This document shows, piece by piece, positions 19,436 to 25,660 of a stretch of 64,000 nucleotides of DNA. This DNA is from Pacificimonas pallii (GTDB taxonomy: Bacteria > Pseudomonadota > Alphaproteobacteria > Sphingomonadales > Sphingomonadaceae): positions 62,001 to 126,000 of the forward strand of contig NZ_JAGSPA010000002.1 in the NCBI RefSeq assembly GCF_019204005.1. The letters are read 5' to 3'. The position numbers were made by a program, and so were the translations under genes. A model generated the notes under the pieces. That model searched no databases. It was not told the DNA's origin and was given only the letters and a program-made list of their open reading frames with translations. How positions within the stretch are numbered: the first letter of the stretch is position 1; the number at the start of each line of letters is the position of its first letter.

Positions 19436-19765
19436 TCAGTTCGCCCTTTTATCTTCGAGCGAGTCGATTTCAGCCGACAGGCGGAGCGATTTGTCCGTGA
19501 CAATGCGTTCGATGGTTTCGAGGCGGTCGGTGACGCTGCCTAGCTGCGCGCGCAGCTGTGCGTTTTCCTGCGTCAGAAGCGAGATACGCTCGCGTTCCTG
19601 GGTGGTGACCTTGGGGTGGAGGGCCTGTCCCCATGCCCCGTCGATCGGATATCCGTTCTTGATGCGAAGCCAGGTATTCACGACCCAGCCGCCGATACCG
19701 AGCGCGCCCAGCGCCATGCCGCCAAAGATCACATAGGGGAGGATGTTGGGATCAAGCGATTCCAT
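19436..19765 (-). CDS. PspB-like small membrane coiled-coil protein, copy 3
   Basis: A 109-residue protein with an N-terminal membrane helix (VIFGGMALGALGIGGWVV), a conserved loop NGYPIDGAWG, a coiled coil and the motif RLETIERIVTDKSLRLSAE. The loop and the LTQEN stretch are matched in copy 5 (HGYPLTDDWG and LTNEN), so copies 3 and 5 are sister paralogues. An AAGGA ribosome site decides the ATG at 19765 over one five codons upstream. Confidence 0.75.
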   Translation of the reverse strand: MESLDPNILPYVIFGGMALGALGIGGWVVNTWLRIKNGYPIDGAWGQALHPKVTTQERERISLLTQENAQLRAQLGSVTDRLETIERIVTDKSLRLSAEIDSLEDKRAN

Positions 19766-19776
19766 CGGGTTTTCCT

Positions 19777-20064
19777 TCAATTGGCGCGGGGCAGAACCGG
19801 TCTGTCGGCGCGCAGATCTTCTATTTCGGCGGCGAGGCTGCTGCCCTTGTCCGTCGCGATCCGCTCGAGAACCCGCATGCGGGCCTCCAGCTTCTCGATA
19901 TGGACCGCCTGCGAGGCGGCCTTGTCGGCAGCTTCATGTGCGGTGAGTTCCAGCTGCTTTTCCTTCAGGTCCAGCCAGCGCTTGCCCAGCTTTCCAGCGA
20001 CGCCGGCCAGGACCGGAATGCCAACCACGATCATGAAGAAGCCAAGAACGAACCAGCCTTCCAT
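19777..20064 (-). CDS. PspB-like small membrane coiled-coil protein, copy 4
   Basis: A 95-residue protein with an N-terminal membrane helix (VLGFFMIVVGIPVLAGVAG), the WLDLKEKQLEL stretch shared in type with copy 1, and a coiled coil carrying the motif RMRVLERIATDKGSSLAAE. Its ATG overlaps the stop codon of copy 5 by one base (TGATG), suggesting coupled translation. Confidence 0.75.
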   Translation of the reverse strand: MEGWFVLGFFMIVVGIPVLAGVAGKLGKRWLDLKEKQLELTAHEAADKAASQAVHIEKLEARMRVLERIATDKGSSLAAEIEDLRADRPVLPRAN

Positions 20065-20369
20065 CAGCGGTGCTCCCCGCCGAGGGCGTCGATCTCGTCC
20101 GACAGGCGCTTCCTGGGGTCGGTGGCGATGCGCTCAAGGACGCTGATGCGTTCTTCGAGGCGGCCGACCTGACCCTTCAGGGCTTCGTTTTCATTGGTGA
20201 GCAGTTCAACCTTTCGGGTGTCCTCGATACGCTCGTTCTTCTCAACGGGGTCGCCCCAGTCATCGGTCAGAGGATAGCCGTGGCGAGCCTGGATCCAGTT
20301 CTTGCCGATGGTGACCGCGCCGCAAACTGCGATGATCGCGATGACGAAAAGTGGTGATCCCCAGTCCAT
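20064..20369 (-). CDS. PspB-like small membrane coiled-coil protein, copy 5
   Basis: A 101-residue protein with an N-terminal membrane helix (about residues 6-24), the loop HGYPLTDDWGDPV, and a coiled coil with LTNENEAL followed by the motif RISVLERIATDPRKRLSDE. It is the first of the five-gene array after pspC, 45 bp downstream of the pspC stop. Compare E. coli PspB, which also has one N-terminal helix and a C-terminal RIxxLExI coiled coil, but only about 74 residues. Confidence 0.76.
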   Translation of the reverse strand: MDWGSPLFVIAIIAVCGAVTIGKNWIQARHGYPLTDDWGDPVEKNERIEDTRKVELLTNENEALKGQVGRLEERISVLERIATDPRKRLSDEIDALGGEHR

Positions 20370-20414
20370 TGATTTTCCCCTTTGATATTATGTTGTCGCG
20401 GTTCCGGTGCTGTC

Positions 20415-20798
20415 TCAGAGCGAGTCGATCTCTCGCGCCAGGCCAGAGTTCTGCGTGGTGACGCCGCGCTCGACTTCGCTCAGCCGCCGATCAAGCGCGC
20501 GGAAGCGGCCGTGAACGTCCTTCAGCGAGCGCAGCGGTGCCCGGCGTGTCTGCATGGCGAAGCGTTCCTCTTCCGGGTTGAAGTTATCCCTGTAGAGTTC
20601 CGCCGGCTTCCTGTCGGCGATGACGCCGGTCGCGATATAGGCGACGGGCAGGATTGGCCCCAATGCGAAGATCGTGGTCAGCACGGCGCCGAGACGCCAC
20701 CAGACAACATCGATACCGGTATAGTCTGCCAGACCCGCGCAAACACCAAGCCATTTGCCATCACGTTTGTTGCGGAAAAAGCGTTTCGTAGTTGTCAT
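20415..20798 (-). CDS. pspC: PspC envelope stress protein with C-terminal coiled-coil extension
   Basis: A 127-residue protein. Residues 5-62 are a PspC domain: FFRNKRDGKWLGVCAGLADYT, then a hydrophobic membrane segment (RLGAVLTTIFALGPILPVAYIATGV). PspC and PspB normally sense membrane damage and release PspF from PspA. The C-terminal part (about 85-127) is a helical region ending SGLAREIDSL, which echoes the RLSxEIDxL end of the five PspB-like proteins downstream. The ATG overlaps the pspB stop (ATGA). Confidence 0.9.
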   Translation of the reverse strand: MTTTKRFFRNKRDGKWLGVCAGLADYTGIDVVWWRLGAVLTTIFALGPILPVAYIATGVIADRKPAELYRDNFNPEEERFAMQTRRAPLRSLKDVHGRFRALDRRLSEVERGVTTQNSGLAREIDSL

Positions 20799-21091
20799 GA
20801 CGTCCTCCGGACATTGGTGTTGCGGTCTTCGATTTTCTGGTCGAGCGTGGAACGCGGCTCCGGTGCGCTCAGGCGGCGCCAGTCGGGGTTGTCCACGTCC
20901 ATGATACGTTCGATGGAATTGATACGGTCGTCCAGGCGATGGGCGACGTGGTAAAGATCGTCCAGGAGCTTCTCGTCATCGCTGGAAATCGACCGGCTTT
21001 TCTTCCACTGCGTGATGTTGTGGAACAGGATGGCCGGGAAAATGACGAAAATCGAAATGATTGCGACAAAGGGGATAAGGTCGTCCCACAT
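20795..21091 (-). CDS. pspB: PspB envelope stress protein
   Basis: A 98-residue PspB: N-terminal membrane helix (FVAIISIFVIFPAILFHNI), basic QWKKSR, then a coiled coil with the diagnostic RINSIERIMDVDNPDWRR, which closely resembles the RIQALESILDAEHPNWR end of E. coli PspB. The tail after WRR is about 25 residues longer than in E. coli. It lies one base after pspA and overlaps pspC by four bases. Confidence 0.88.
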   Translation of the reverse strand: MWDDLIPFVAIISIFVIFPAILFHNITQWKKSRSISSDDEKLLDDLYHVAHRLDDRINSIERIMDVDNPDWRRLSAPEPRSTLDQKIEDRNTNVRRTS

Positions 21092-21092
21092 A

Positions 21093-21782
21093 TTAGTCCT
21101 CCTTCGCTTCAGCGGGTTTGCGATGCGTCAGGCGGTTTTTCATCTGCGTAAGTTCCGCTTCGACGGCGTCGTCGGCGGTAAGCGCCGCGAATTTGTCCTC
21201 GAGCGTGTCGGTGTCGTCGCCCATGCCCCAGGCATCGGCGCGGCCTTCCGCGTCATCGACCTTGCGTTCCAGCACATCGAAGCGGCTGAATGCCTCCTGC
21301 GTCTTGCCGCCGCGCAGCAGGCTGCGGACACGAACGCGGTTATTGGCGGTTTCGAGACGCTGGAGCAGGGCACCCTGGCGGGCGCGCGCTTCGCGCAGCT
21401 TCGATTCCAGTTTCTGAATGTCTTCCTCATAGGTACCGAGGCTGTCGTTCAGAAGGTCGACTTCGGCCTGTAGCTGGCTGGCTCCGCCGGACGCCTTCTG
21501 TTTCTCAAGGAGCGCTGCCTTTGCGAGATCTTCGCGATCCTTCGAAAGCGCGAGTTCGGCTTTTTCTTCCCAGGTGGATGACGCCTCTTCGAGCTTGATG
21601 ATCGAGCGGCGCAGTTCCTTCTGGTCCGCGATCGTGCGGGCGGCGGAGGCGCGAACCTCGACGAGTGTTTCTTCCATTTCCATGATGATCATACGGATCA
21701 TCTTCGCCGGGTCTTCCGCCTTGTCGAGAAGATCGGTGACATTGGCGGCGACGATGTCGCGAGTTCGGGAGAAAATACCCAT
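21093..21782 (-). CDS. pspA: Phage shock protein PspA
   Basis: Peripheral inner-membrane protein of the PspA/IM30 (ESCRT-III-like) family that binds and stabilises damaged membrane and inhibits PspF in unstressed cells. The 229-residue length fits. Landmarks are the amphipathic N-terminus MGIFSRTRDIVAANVTDLLD, the DPAKMIRMIIMEME stretch, and the long coiled coil through residue 180. It is the second gene of the operon, after the 59-residue peptide gene at 21905. Confidence 0.96.
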   Translation of the reverse strand: MGIFSRTRDIVAANVTDLLDKAEDPAKMIRMIIMEMEETLVEVRASAARTIADQKELRRSIIKLEEASSTWEEKAELALSKDREDLAKAALLEKQKASGGASQLQAEVDLLNDSLGTYEEDIQKLESKLREARARQGALLQRLETANNRVRVRSLLRGGKTQEAFSRFDVLERKVDDAEGRADAWGMGDDTDTLEDKFAALTADDAVEAELTQMKNRLTHRKPAEAKED

Positions 21783-21873
21783 GCTGATTACCTTTGTTGT
21801 TGTTCGGGTAAAGTGGATCGGCGGGGGCGGAAGAACGGTGGTGACCCGGTGTGGCAGGTCGTTACCGCTGTCA

Positions 21874-21893
21874 GGGGGGAGTGCATCGCCCCC
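21874..21893 (-). other. GC-rich hairpin between the small peptide gene and pspA
   Basis: An inverted repeat with a five- to six-base G run at 21874-21879 facing a C run at 21889-21893 on the plus strand. It lies in the 122-bp gap between the peptide gene and pspA. There is no T run on the transcribed strand, so it is not a standard terminator. It could be a processing or attenuation element that sets relative expression of the two genes, but this is speculative. Confidence 0.3.
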
Positions 21894-21904
21894 GCCGGTC
21901 CCGG

Positions 21905-22084
21905 TCAGGCCAGGGAAAGGCCTGCCGTGTTCGCCGCTACGGCCGTCATCGGCGAAGCGGTGTAAACGTCGGCGCGGGGATCAGGCCCGGCTGCGCCGTA
22001 GAAGACGGTGACTGTCAGTGCCGTTGCGGCGATCATGCCGACCAGGCTGCGGAGGATGTTGGTGTTGGCGGGTTCGTTAAACAT
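21905..22084 (-). CDS. Short single-pass membrane peptide, Psp-linked family, copy A
   Basis: A 59-residue protein starting MFNEPANTNILRSLVGMIA, with one membrane helix (about residues 14-33) and the sequence GAAGPDPRADVYT right after it. Two close paralogues lie beyond pspF at 23384 and 23583; all three share the MIAxxxLTVTVFYGAAGPDP core. A GGAG ribosome site is seven bases from the ATG. It is the first gene after the sigma-54 promoter at 22139-22155, so it should be a strongly Psp-induced product. I know no named family. The ATG at 22132 upstream in frame lies beyond the predicted transcription start and is rejected. Confidence 0.8.
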   Translation of the reverse strand: MFNEPANTNILRSLVGMIAATALTVTVFYGAAGPDPRADVYTASPMTAVAANTAGLSLA

Positions 22085-22138
22085 TGTCTGGCTCCGTTTG
22101 TCTGATGGGCAGGTTCTTGTTGGTGTTGCCATAGGTTA

Positions 22139-22155
22139 AGCAACCCCCGTGCCAA
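22139..22155 (-). promoter_or_regulatory. Sigma-54 (-24/-12) promoter of the psp operon
   Basis: Reading the minus strand, TTGGCAC-GGGGG-TTGCT: the -24 element TGGCAC and -12 element TTGCT with the exact five-base spacer of sigma-54 promoters. The start of transcription should be near 22127, about 43 bases before the peptide ATG. A sigma-54 promoter is what the divergent PspF-type activator would use. Confidence 0.92.
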
Positions 22156-22240
22156 GTTTTGGAAAAATCGTATTTATACAACATAAACAGCAACTTAACT
22201 GTTAATTCACGGTTCAGCTCCTATCCGACACAAAGAAAAC

Positions 22241-22275
22241 ATTTGCCAACAGTTGGTGAAAATTACTAACTGTCA
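22241..22275. promoter_or_regulatory. Candidate PspF upstream activating sequence, site 1
   Basis: A stretch beginning ATTTGCCA and continuing TTGG, then AAAAT and AC-AA is repeated at 23910-23944 with about 23 of 33 positions identical. Both begin exactly 86 bp upstream of the -24 element of their sigma-54 promoter. Site 1 also touches the pspF start region (ATG at 22279), which would allow autorepression of pspF, as is known for E. coli. The role as enhancer is inference. Confidence 0.68.
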
Positions 22276-22278
22276 GGA

Positions 22279-23328
22279 ATGAATCCTGGTACGACGCTCG
22301 TTGGTCAATCGACCGTTCTTCTGGATGCCGTTGAGCGTGCAAGTCGCGCCGCCGCGCTCGACCGTCCCGTGCTGGTGATCGGCGAGCGGGGCACCGGCAA
22401 GGAACTGGTGGCGGAGCGCCTGCACCGCCTGTCCAATCGCTGGGATGCACCGCTGGTGACGGTGAACTGTGCCGCGTTGCCGGAGAACCTGCTGGATGCG
22501 GAACTGTTCGGATATGAACCAGGGGCGTTTACCGGGGCCACCAAGGGCCGGGCGGGGCGTTTCGAGGAGGCGGACACCGGCACGCTGTTTCTGGACGAAC
22601 TGGGGACGTTGTCACCGCCCGCGCAGGAGCGTCTCCTGCGTGTGGTGGAATATGGCCAGTTGACCCGCCTCGGCTCCAATGAGGTGCGTCAGGTTGACGT
22701 GCGCATCGTCGGCGCGACCAATGCCGACCTGCCAGGGATGGCCGAAACGGGCGCGTTTCGCTCCGACCTCCTCGACCGGCTGAGCTTCGAGGTGGTGACG
22801 CTGCCACCGCTCCGCGTGCGCGGGGACGATATCATGGCGCTCGCCAATCATTTCGCCGGACGTATGGCGATCGAGATTGGCTGGGACAATTTCCCCGGCT
22901 TTTCGAAGGAAGCGCGGGCGAAGCTGACGTCGTATCCCTGGCCAGGCAATGTGCGTGAGTTGAAGAATGTCGTGGAGCGCGCGGTGTATAGTGCGGAGTT
23001 CGCGGACGAAGAGGTACGGGATCTGCGCTTCGACCCTTTTGAATCGCCGTGGCGGCCAAAGGCGGAGTCAAGCGCCGCCGGGCCGGCGGCGACAACCCTT
23101 GTGTCCGCCATCGCGGGCGATGAGGGCGCGAAATCGGGCACAGCGGCAGATATGGATTGCGAGGATCTGCGGATGGCCGTGCAGGACTTCGAGCGTACGC
23201 TGCTGGTCGCCGCGCTGGAAAAGTGCCGGTATAATCAGCGGGAGACGGCGGCGTCGCTCGCGCTGACCTATGATCAGCTGCGGCACGCCATGAAGCGGCA
23301 CAGTCTGAACAAGCGGGAACCGGAATGA
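22279..23328 (+). CDS. pspF: Sigma-54-dependent activator PspF
   Basis: AAA+ enhancer-binding protein that opens sigma-54 promoters of the psp genes. The 349-residue protein has no N-terminal regulatory domain, as in E. coli PspF. Walker A GERGTGKE is at 35-42, the sigma-54 contact loop GAFTGA at 82-87, and Walker B GTLFLDEL just after residue 100. A long Ala/Gly-rich linker (about 260-295) leads to a Fis-type helix-turn-helix (RETAASLALTYDQLRHAMKR). It is divergent from the psp operon. The only ribosome-site-like sequence (AGGA) touches the ATG, so translation initiation may be weak. Confidence 0.95.
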   Translation: MNPGTTLVGQSTVLLDAVERASRAAALDRPVLVIGERGTGKELVAERLHRLSNRWDAPLVTVNCAALPENLLDAELFGYEPGAFTGATKGRAGRFEEADTGTLFLDELGTLSPPAQERLLRVVEYGQLTRLGSNEVRQVDVRIVGATNADLPGMAETGAFRSDLLDRLSFEVVTLPPLRVRGDDIMALANHFAGRMAIEIGWDNFPGFSKEARAKLTSYPWPGNVRELKNVVERAVYSAEFADEEVRDLRFDPFESPWRPKAESSAAGPAATTLVSAIAGDEGAKSGTAADMDCEDLRMAVQDFERTLLVAALEKCRYNQRETAASLALTYDQLRHAMKRHSLNKREPE

Positions 23329-23364
23329 AACATGGCCGGAGCGTCGCCGCCCCGGCCATGTTTT
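23329..23364. terminator. Bidirectional terminator between pspF and the peptide operon
   Basis: A perfect 11-bp inverted repeat, AACATGGCCGG at 23329-23339 and CCGGCCATGTT at 23352-23362, with TTTT at the plus-strand end and TTT on the minus strand. It lies immediately after the pspF stop codon and 20 bp before the end of the convergent gene at 23384, so it can serve both transcripts. Confidence 0.82.
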
Positions 23365-23383
23365 CCGATTGCGCCGCGCGGGC

Positions 23384-23548
23384 TCAGGCGATGTGCGAAG
23401 CTGCCGTCTGCGTGACATCGACCATGTAGATGTCGGCGCGGGGATCGGGACCGGCTGCACCATAGAAGACGGTGACGGTCAGGACGGCGGAGGCGATCAT
23501 GCCGCCGAGGCTGCGGAGAGTGTTGCTGTGTTTCGCTGCGGTGAACAT
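23384..23548 (-). CDS. Short single-pass membrane peptide, Psp-linked family, copy C
   Basis: A 54-residue protein starting MFTAAKHSNTLRSLGGMIA, with one membrane helix and then YGAAGPDPRADIYMVDV. It is a paralogue of copies A (21905) and B (23583). An AAGGGAA ribosome site precedes the ATG. It is the second gene after the sigma-54 promoter at 23808-23824, 34 bp downstream of copy B. The only long overlapping frame, on the opposite strand, lacks the conserved pattern. Function unknown. Confidence 0.76.
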   Translation of the reverse strand: MFTAAKHSNTLRSLGGMIASAVLTVTVFYGAAGPDPRADIYMVDVTQTAASHIA

Positions 23549-23582
23549 GATCGATTCCCTTCGGATTTCGGTGTGGATGGAG

Positions 23583-23750
23583 CTAGGCGAGGTTGGCAGG
23601 GGCAGCGTCAGCGGCGGCGATGCTGGTGTAAACGCCGGCGCGGGGGTCTGGGCCAGCAGCGCCGTAGAAGACGGTGACGGTCAGGACGGCGGCGGCGATC
23701 ATGCCTGCGAAGTTGCGGATGATGCTGGTGTCGTTTGCGGCGTTGAACAT
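23583..23750 (-). CDS. Short single-pass membrane peptide, Psp-linked family, copy B
   Basis: A 55-residue protein starting MFNAANDTSIIRNFAGMIA, with the shared membrane helix and GAAGPDPRAGVYTS. The overlapping Arg/His-rich frame on the same strand (23608-23802) is rejected because only this frame aligns to copies A and C. It is the first gene after the sigma-54 promoter at 23808-23824. The promoter region, ribosome-site spacing and peptide look like a duplicate of the unit in front of pspA. Confidence 0.78.
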   Translation of the reverse strand: MFNAANDTSIIRNFAGMIAAAVLTVTVFYGAAGPDPRAGVYTSIAAADAAPANLA

Positions 23751-23807
23751 GATGGGGTGCCTTTTTTCTCTTGGTTGATGTGTCGTTGTCGGTGTTGCCC
23801 ACTCCTA

Positions 23808-23824
23808 AGCAACGGCTGTGCCAA
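23808..23824 (-). promoter_or_regulatory. Sigma-54 (-24/-12) promoter of the second peptide operon
   Basis: Reading the minus strand, TTGGCAC-AGCCG-TTGCT, a -24/-12 pair with the exact five-base spacer. It is flanked by the same short sequences (CAAAACTTGG upstream, a GGCAACACC-like stretch downstream) as the promoter at 22139-22155, which supports duplication of the whole promoter-peptide unit. It should drive copies B and C. Confidence 0.9.
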
Positions 23825-23909
23825 GTTTTGGATATTTTTTGATTTATGTTTATTATCAGAGAGGTATGGGTTCATTCTGTGTTCAGGGAGTTATTTCAGG
23901 AAAAACGTA

Positions 23910-23944
23910 ATTTGCCATTAATTGGGAAAAATCACCAATCATGG
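23910..23944. promoter_or_regulatory. Candidate PspF upstream activating sequence, site 2
   Basis: Begins ATTTGCCA and continues TTGG, then AAAAAT and CACCAA, matching site 1 at 22241-22275 at most positions. It starts exactly 86 bp upstream of the -24 element at 23818-23824, the same distance as at site 1. The intervening DNA is AT-rich, as is common where a bending protein such as IHF helps looping, although I do not see a convincing IHF consensus. It is 76 bp before the ybgC start. Confidence 0.65.
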
Positions 23945-24020
23945 GAAAATCATGCGACGCTGCGACAGGCATGCGACAAATGTCTCGAAGTCTGACGCGG
24001 CGCGTGCGAAAGGGAGGGTG

Positions 24021-24482
24021 ATGACACCCGCTCCTCCTTCTGGCCTGTTCGACGGCGGTGTGCACCGCTTTCCCGTTCGTATCTATTTCGACGACACTGA
24101 CCTGAGCGGAATTGTGTACCACGCGAACTACCTGCGTTTTATGGAGAGGGCGCGTTCCGACATGCTGCGCGTCGCCGGCATCGACCAGCGCGCGACCATG
24201 GAAGCGGGCGAGGGCGTATATGCTGTCGCATCGCTGGAGATCGCCTATAAACGACCGGCGAAGCTGGACGATGTCCTGATCGTCGAGAGTGTTGTCAGCC
24301 GCGTCAGGGCCGCGGCAACGGAAATTCGTCAGTCTATCCTGCGTGAGGGGGAACTCATCACGCAGGCGGTTGTTACGGCCGCACTGGTTGCGCCAGACGG
24401 TCGACCAATAAGGCAGCCTGCGGCGTGGCGGAATCTGTTCGAAAAACTAATGACGCAAGTGAAAGGGGATCATGCAGGCTGA
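24021..24482 (+). CDS. ybgC: Tol-Pal-associated acyl-CoA thioesterase YbgC
   Basis: A 153-residue hotdog-fold thioesterase, first gene of the tol-pal cluster. The YFDDTDLSGIVYHANYL motif carries the catalytic Asp (residue 27) and the conserved Y-H-A-N segment. A GGGAGGG ribosome site precedes the ATG at 24021; 33 codons open upstream include the putative enhancer region and are rejected. The stop overlaps the tolQ start by 11 bases. Confidence 0.92.
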   Translation: MTPAPPSGLFDGGVHRFPVRIYFDDTDLSGIVYHANYLRFMERARSDMLRVAGIDQRATMEAGEGVYAVASLEIAYKRPAKLDDVLIVESVVSRVRAAATEIRQSILREGELITQAVVTAALVAPDGRPIRQPAAWRNLFEKLMTQVKGDHAG

Positions 24483-25191
24483 AACCGTAGAGATAGGCAT
24501 GGCAGCAGCCACCGACCTGTCCCCCTGGGCCCTGTTCCTACAGGCCGACCTTGTCGTGAAGGCTGTGATGGTCGGCCTGATCGCGGCGTCGATATGGTCG
24601 TGGGCGATCATATTCGACCGCTCGGGCAAGATGAAACGCGTGGCGAAGCAGGCGGATGCCTTTGAAGACCGGTTCTGGAAAGCGGACAGCCTGGAAGATT
24701 TCCATACGGCGCAGTCGAAGCTGTCGCATCCGTCTGCCGCTATCTTCAACGCGGGCATGACCGAGTGGCGCCGTTCCAACAAGGGCGGCACCGTGCGAAC
24801 GGAGGGGCTGAGGACACGCCTGGCATCGACCATGCAGGTGACCATCGACCGGGAAATCGGCGCACTGAGCGACCGGCTGAACGTGCTGGCGACCATCGGA
24901 TCCGTGTCGCCATTTGTTGGCCTGTTTGGCACGGTGTGGGGCATTATGCGGGCGTTCACGGGTATCGCCGCCAGCCAGAACACAACGCTTGCCGTCGTCG
25001 CGCCAGGGATCGCAGAGGCACTGTTTGCGACCGCATTGGGGCTGTTCGCCGCGATCCCGGCGGTCATCGGCTATAATCGGCTGCTCCACCGAATCGGATC
25101 GCTGGAGGCGCGCCTCATTGGTTTTTCCGAGGAATTCCAGAACCTGCTGTCGCGCGAACTGGACCAGCGCAAGAGCGGGACGGGCGAATAG
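24472..25191 (+). CDS. tolQ: Tol-Pal system proton channel subunit TolQ
   Basis: A 239-residue MotA/TolQ/ExbB-type inner-membrane protein with three membrane helices: about residues 22-42, 135-160 and 175-195. The FVGLFGTVWGIM and ALFATALGLFAAIPAVIGYN segments are the conserved second and third helices. With TolR it converts the proton gradient into movement of TolA, which supports outer-membrane constriction at division. The position between ybgC and tolR identifies it as TolQ rather than ExbB. Confidence 0.95.
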   Translation: MQAETVEIGMAAATDLSPWALFLQADLVVKAVMVGLIAASIWSWAIIFDRSGKMKRVAKQADAFEDRFWKADSLEDFHTAQSKLSHPSAAIFNAGMTEWRRSNKGGTVRTEGLRTRLASTMQVTIDREIGALSDRLNVLATIGSVSPFVGLFGTVWGIMRAFTGIAASQNTTLAVVAPGIAEALFATALGLFAAIPAVIGYNRLLHRIGSLEARLIGFSEEFQNLLSRELDQRKSGTGE

Positions 25192-25192
25192 C

Positions 25193-25660
25193 ATGGCGAT
25201 GGGCGTTGCCAGCAGCGCTCGTGGCCGCGCGCGGGCGCGCCGGGCGCCCATGTCGGAAATCAACGTCACGCCGCTGGTGGACGTTATGCTGGTGCTGCTG
25301 ATCATTTTCATGATCACCGCGCCGCTGCTGGTGGCGGGCGTGCCGGTCGATCTGCCGGAATCGAGTGCGGGCGCGCTGAATAGCGACGATACGCCCATCC
25401 AGATCTCCGTCGAGGCGAATGGCGATATCTATATTGACGAACAGTTGCAGGGCCCGGGCGTATTTCCTGCGCGGCTGGCCGCCATCCGTACCGCGCGTCA
25501 GGGACCGGACGAGCCGCGGGTCTATATCCGCGCCGACCGGGCGCTGGATTATGGCCGGGTCATGGCGGTTCTGGGCGATGTGAACGCAGCGGGCTTTCGC
25601 CGCGTTGCGCTGGTGAGTGAAGCGGGCGCGCGTGAGGTCGGGGCTGCGGACGGCCAATGA
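25193..25660 (+). CDS. tolR: Tol-Pal system subunit TolR
   Basis: A 155-residue ExbD/TolR protein: a basic N-terminus, one membrane helix in INVTPLVDVMLVLLIIFMI with the proton-relay Asp (the VDVMLVLL motif), then a periplasmic domain with IRADRALDYGRVMAVLG. The ATG at 25193 is two bases after the tolQ stop; longer frames overlap tolQ. It partners TolQ. Confidence 0.94.
   Translation: MAMGVASSARGRARARRAPMSEINVTPLVDVMLVLLIIFMITAPLLVAGVPVDLPESSAGALNSDDTPIQISVEANGDIYIDEQLQGPGVFPARLAAIRTARQGPDEPRVYIRADRALDYGRVMAVLGDVNAAGFRRVALVSEAGAREVGAADGQ

Noticed and set aside
21783-21904. A separate sigma-54 promoter directly before pspA
   Set aside because: No TGGCAC/TTGC pair with proper spacing is present on the minus strand. 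pspA is best explained by read-through from 22139-22155.
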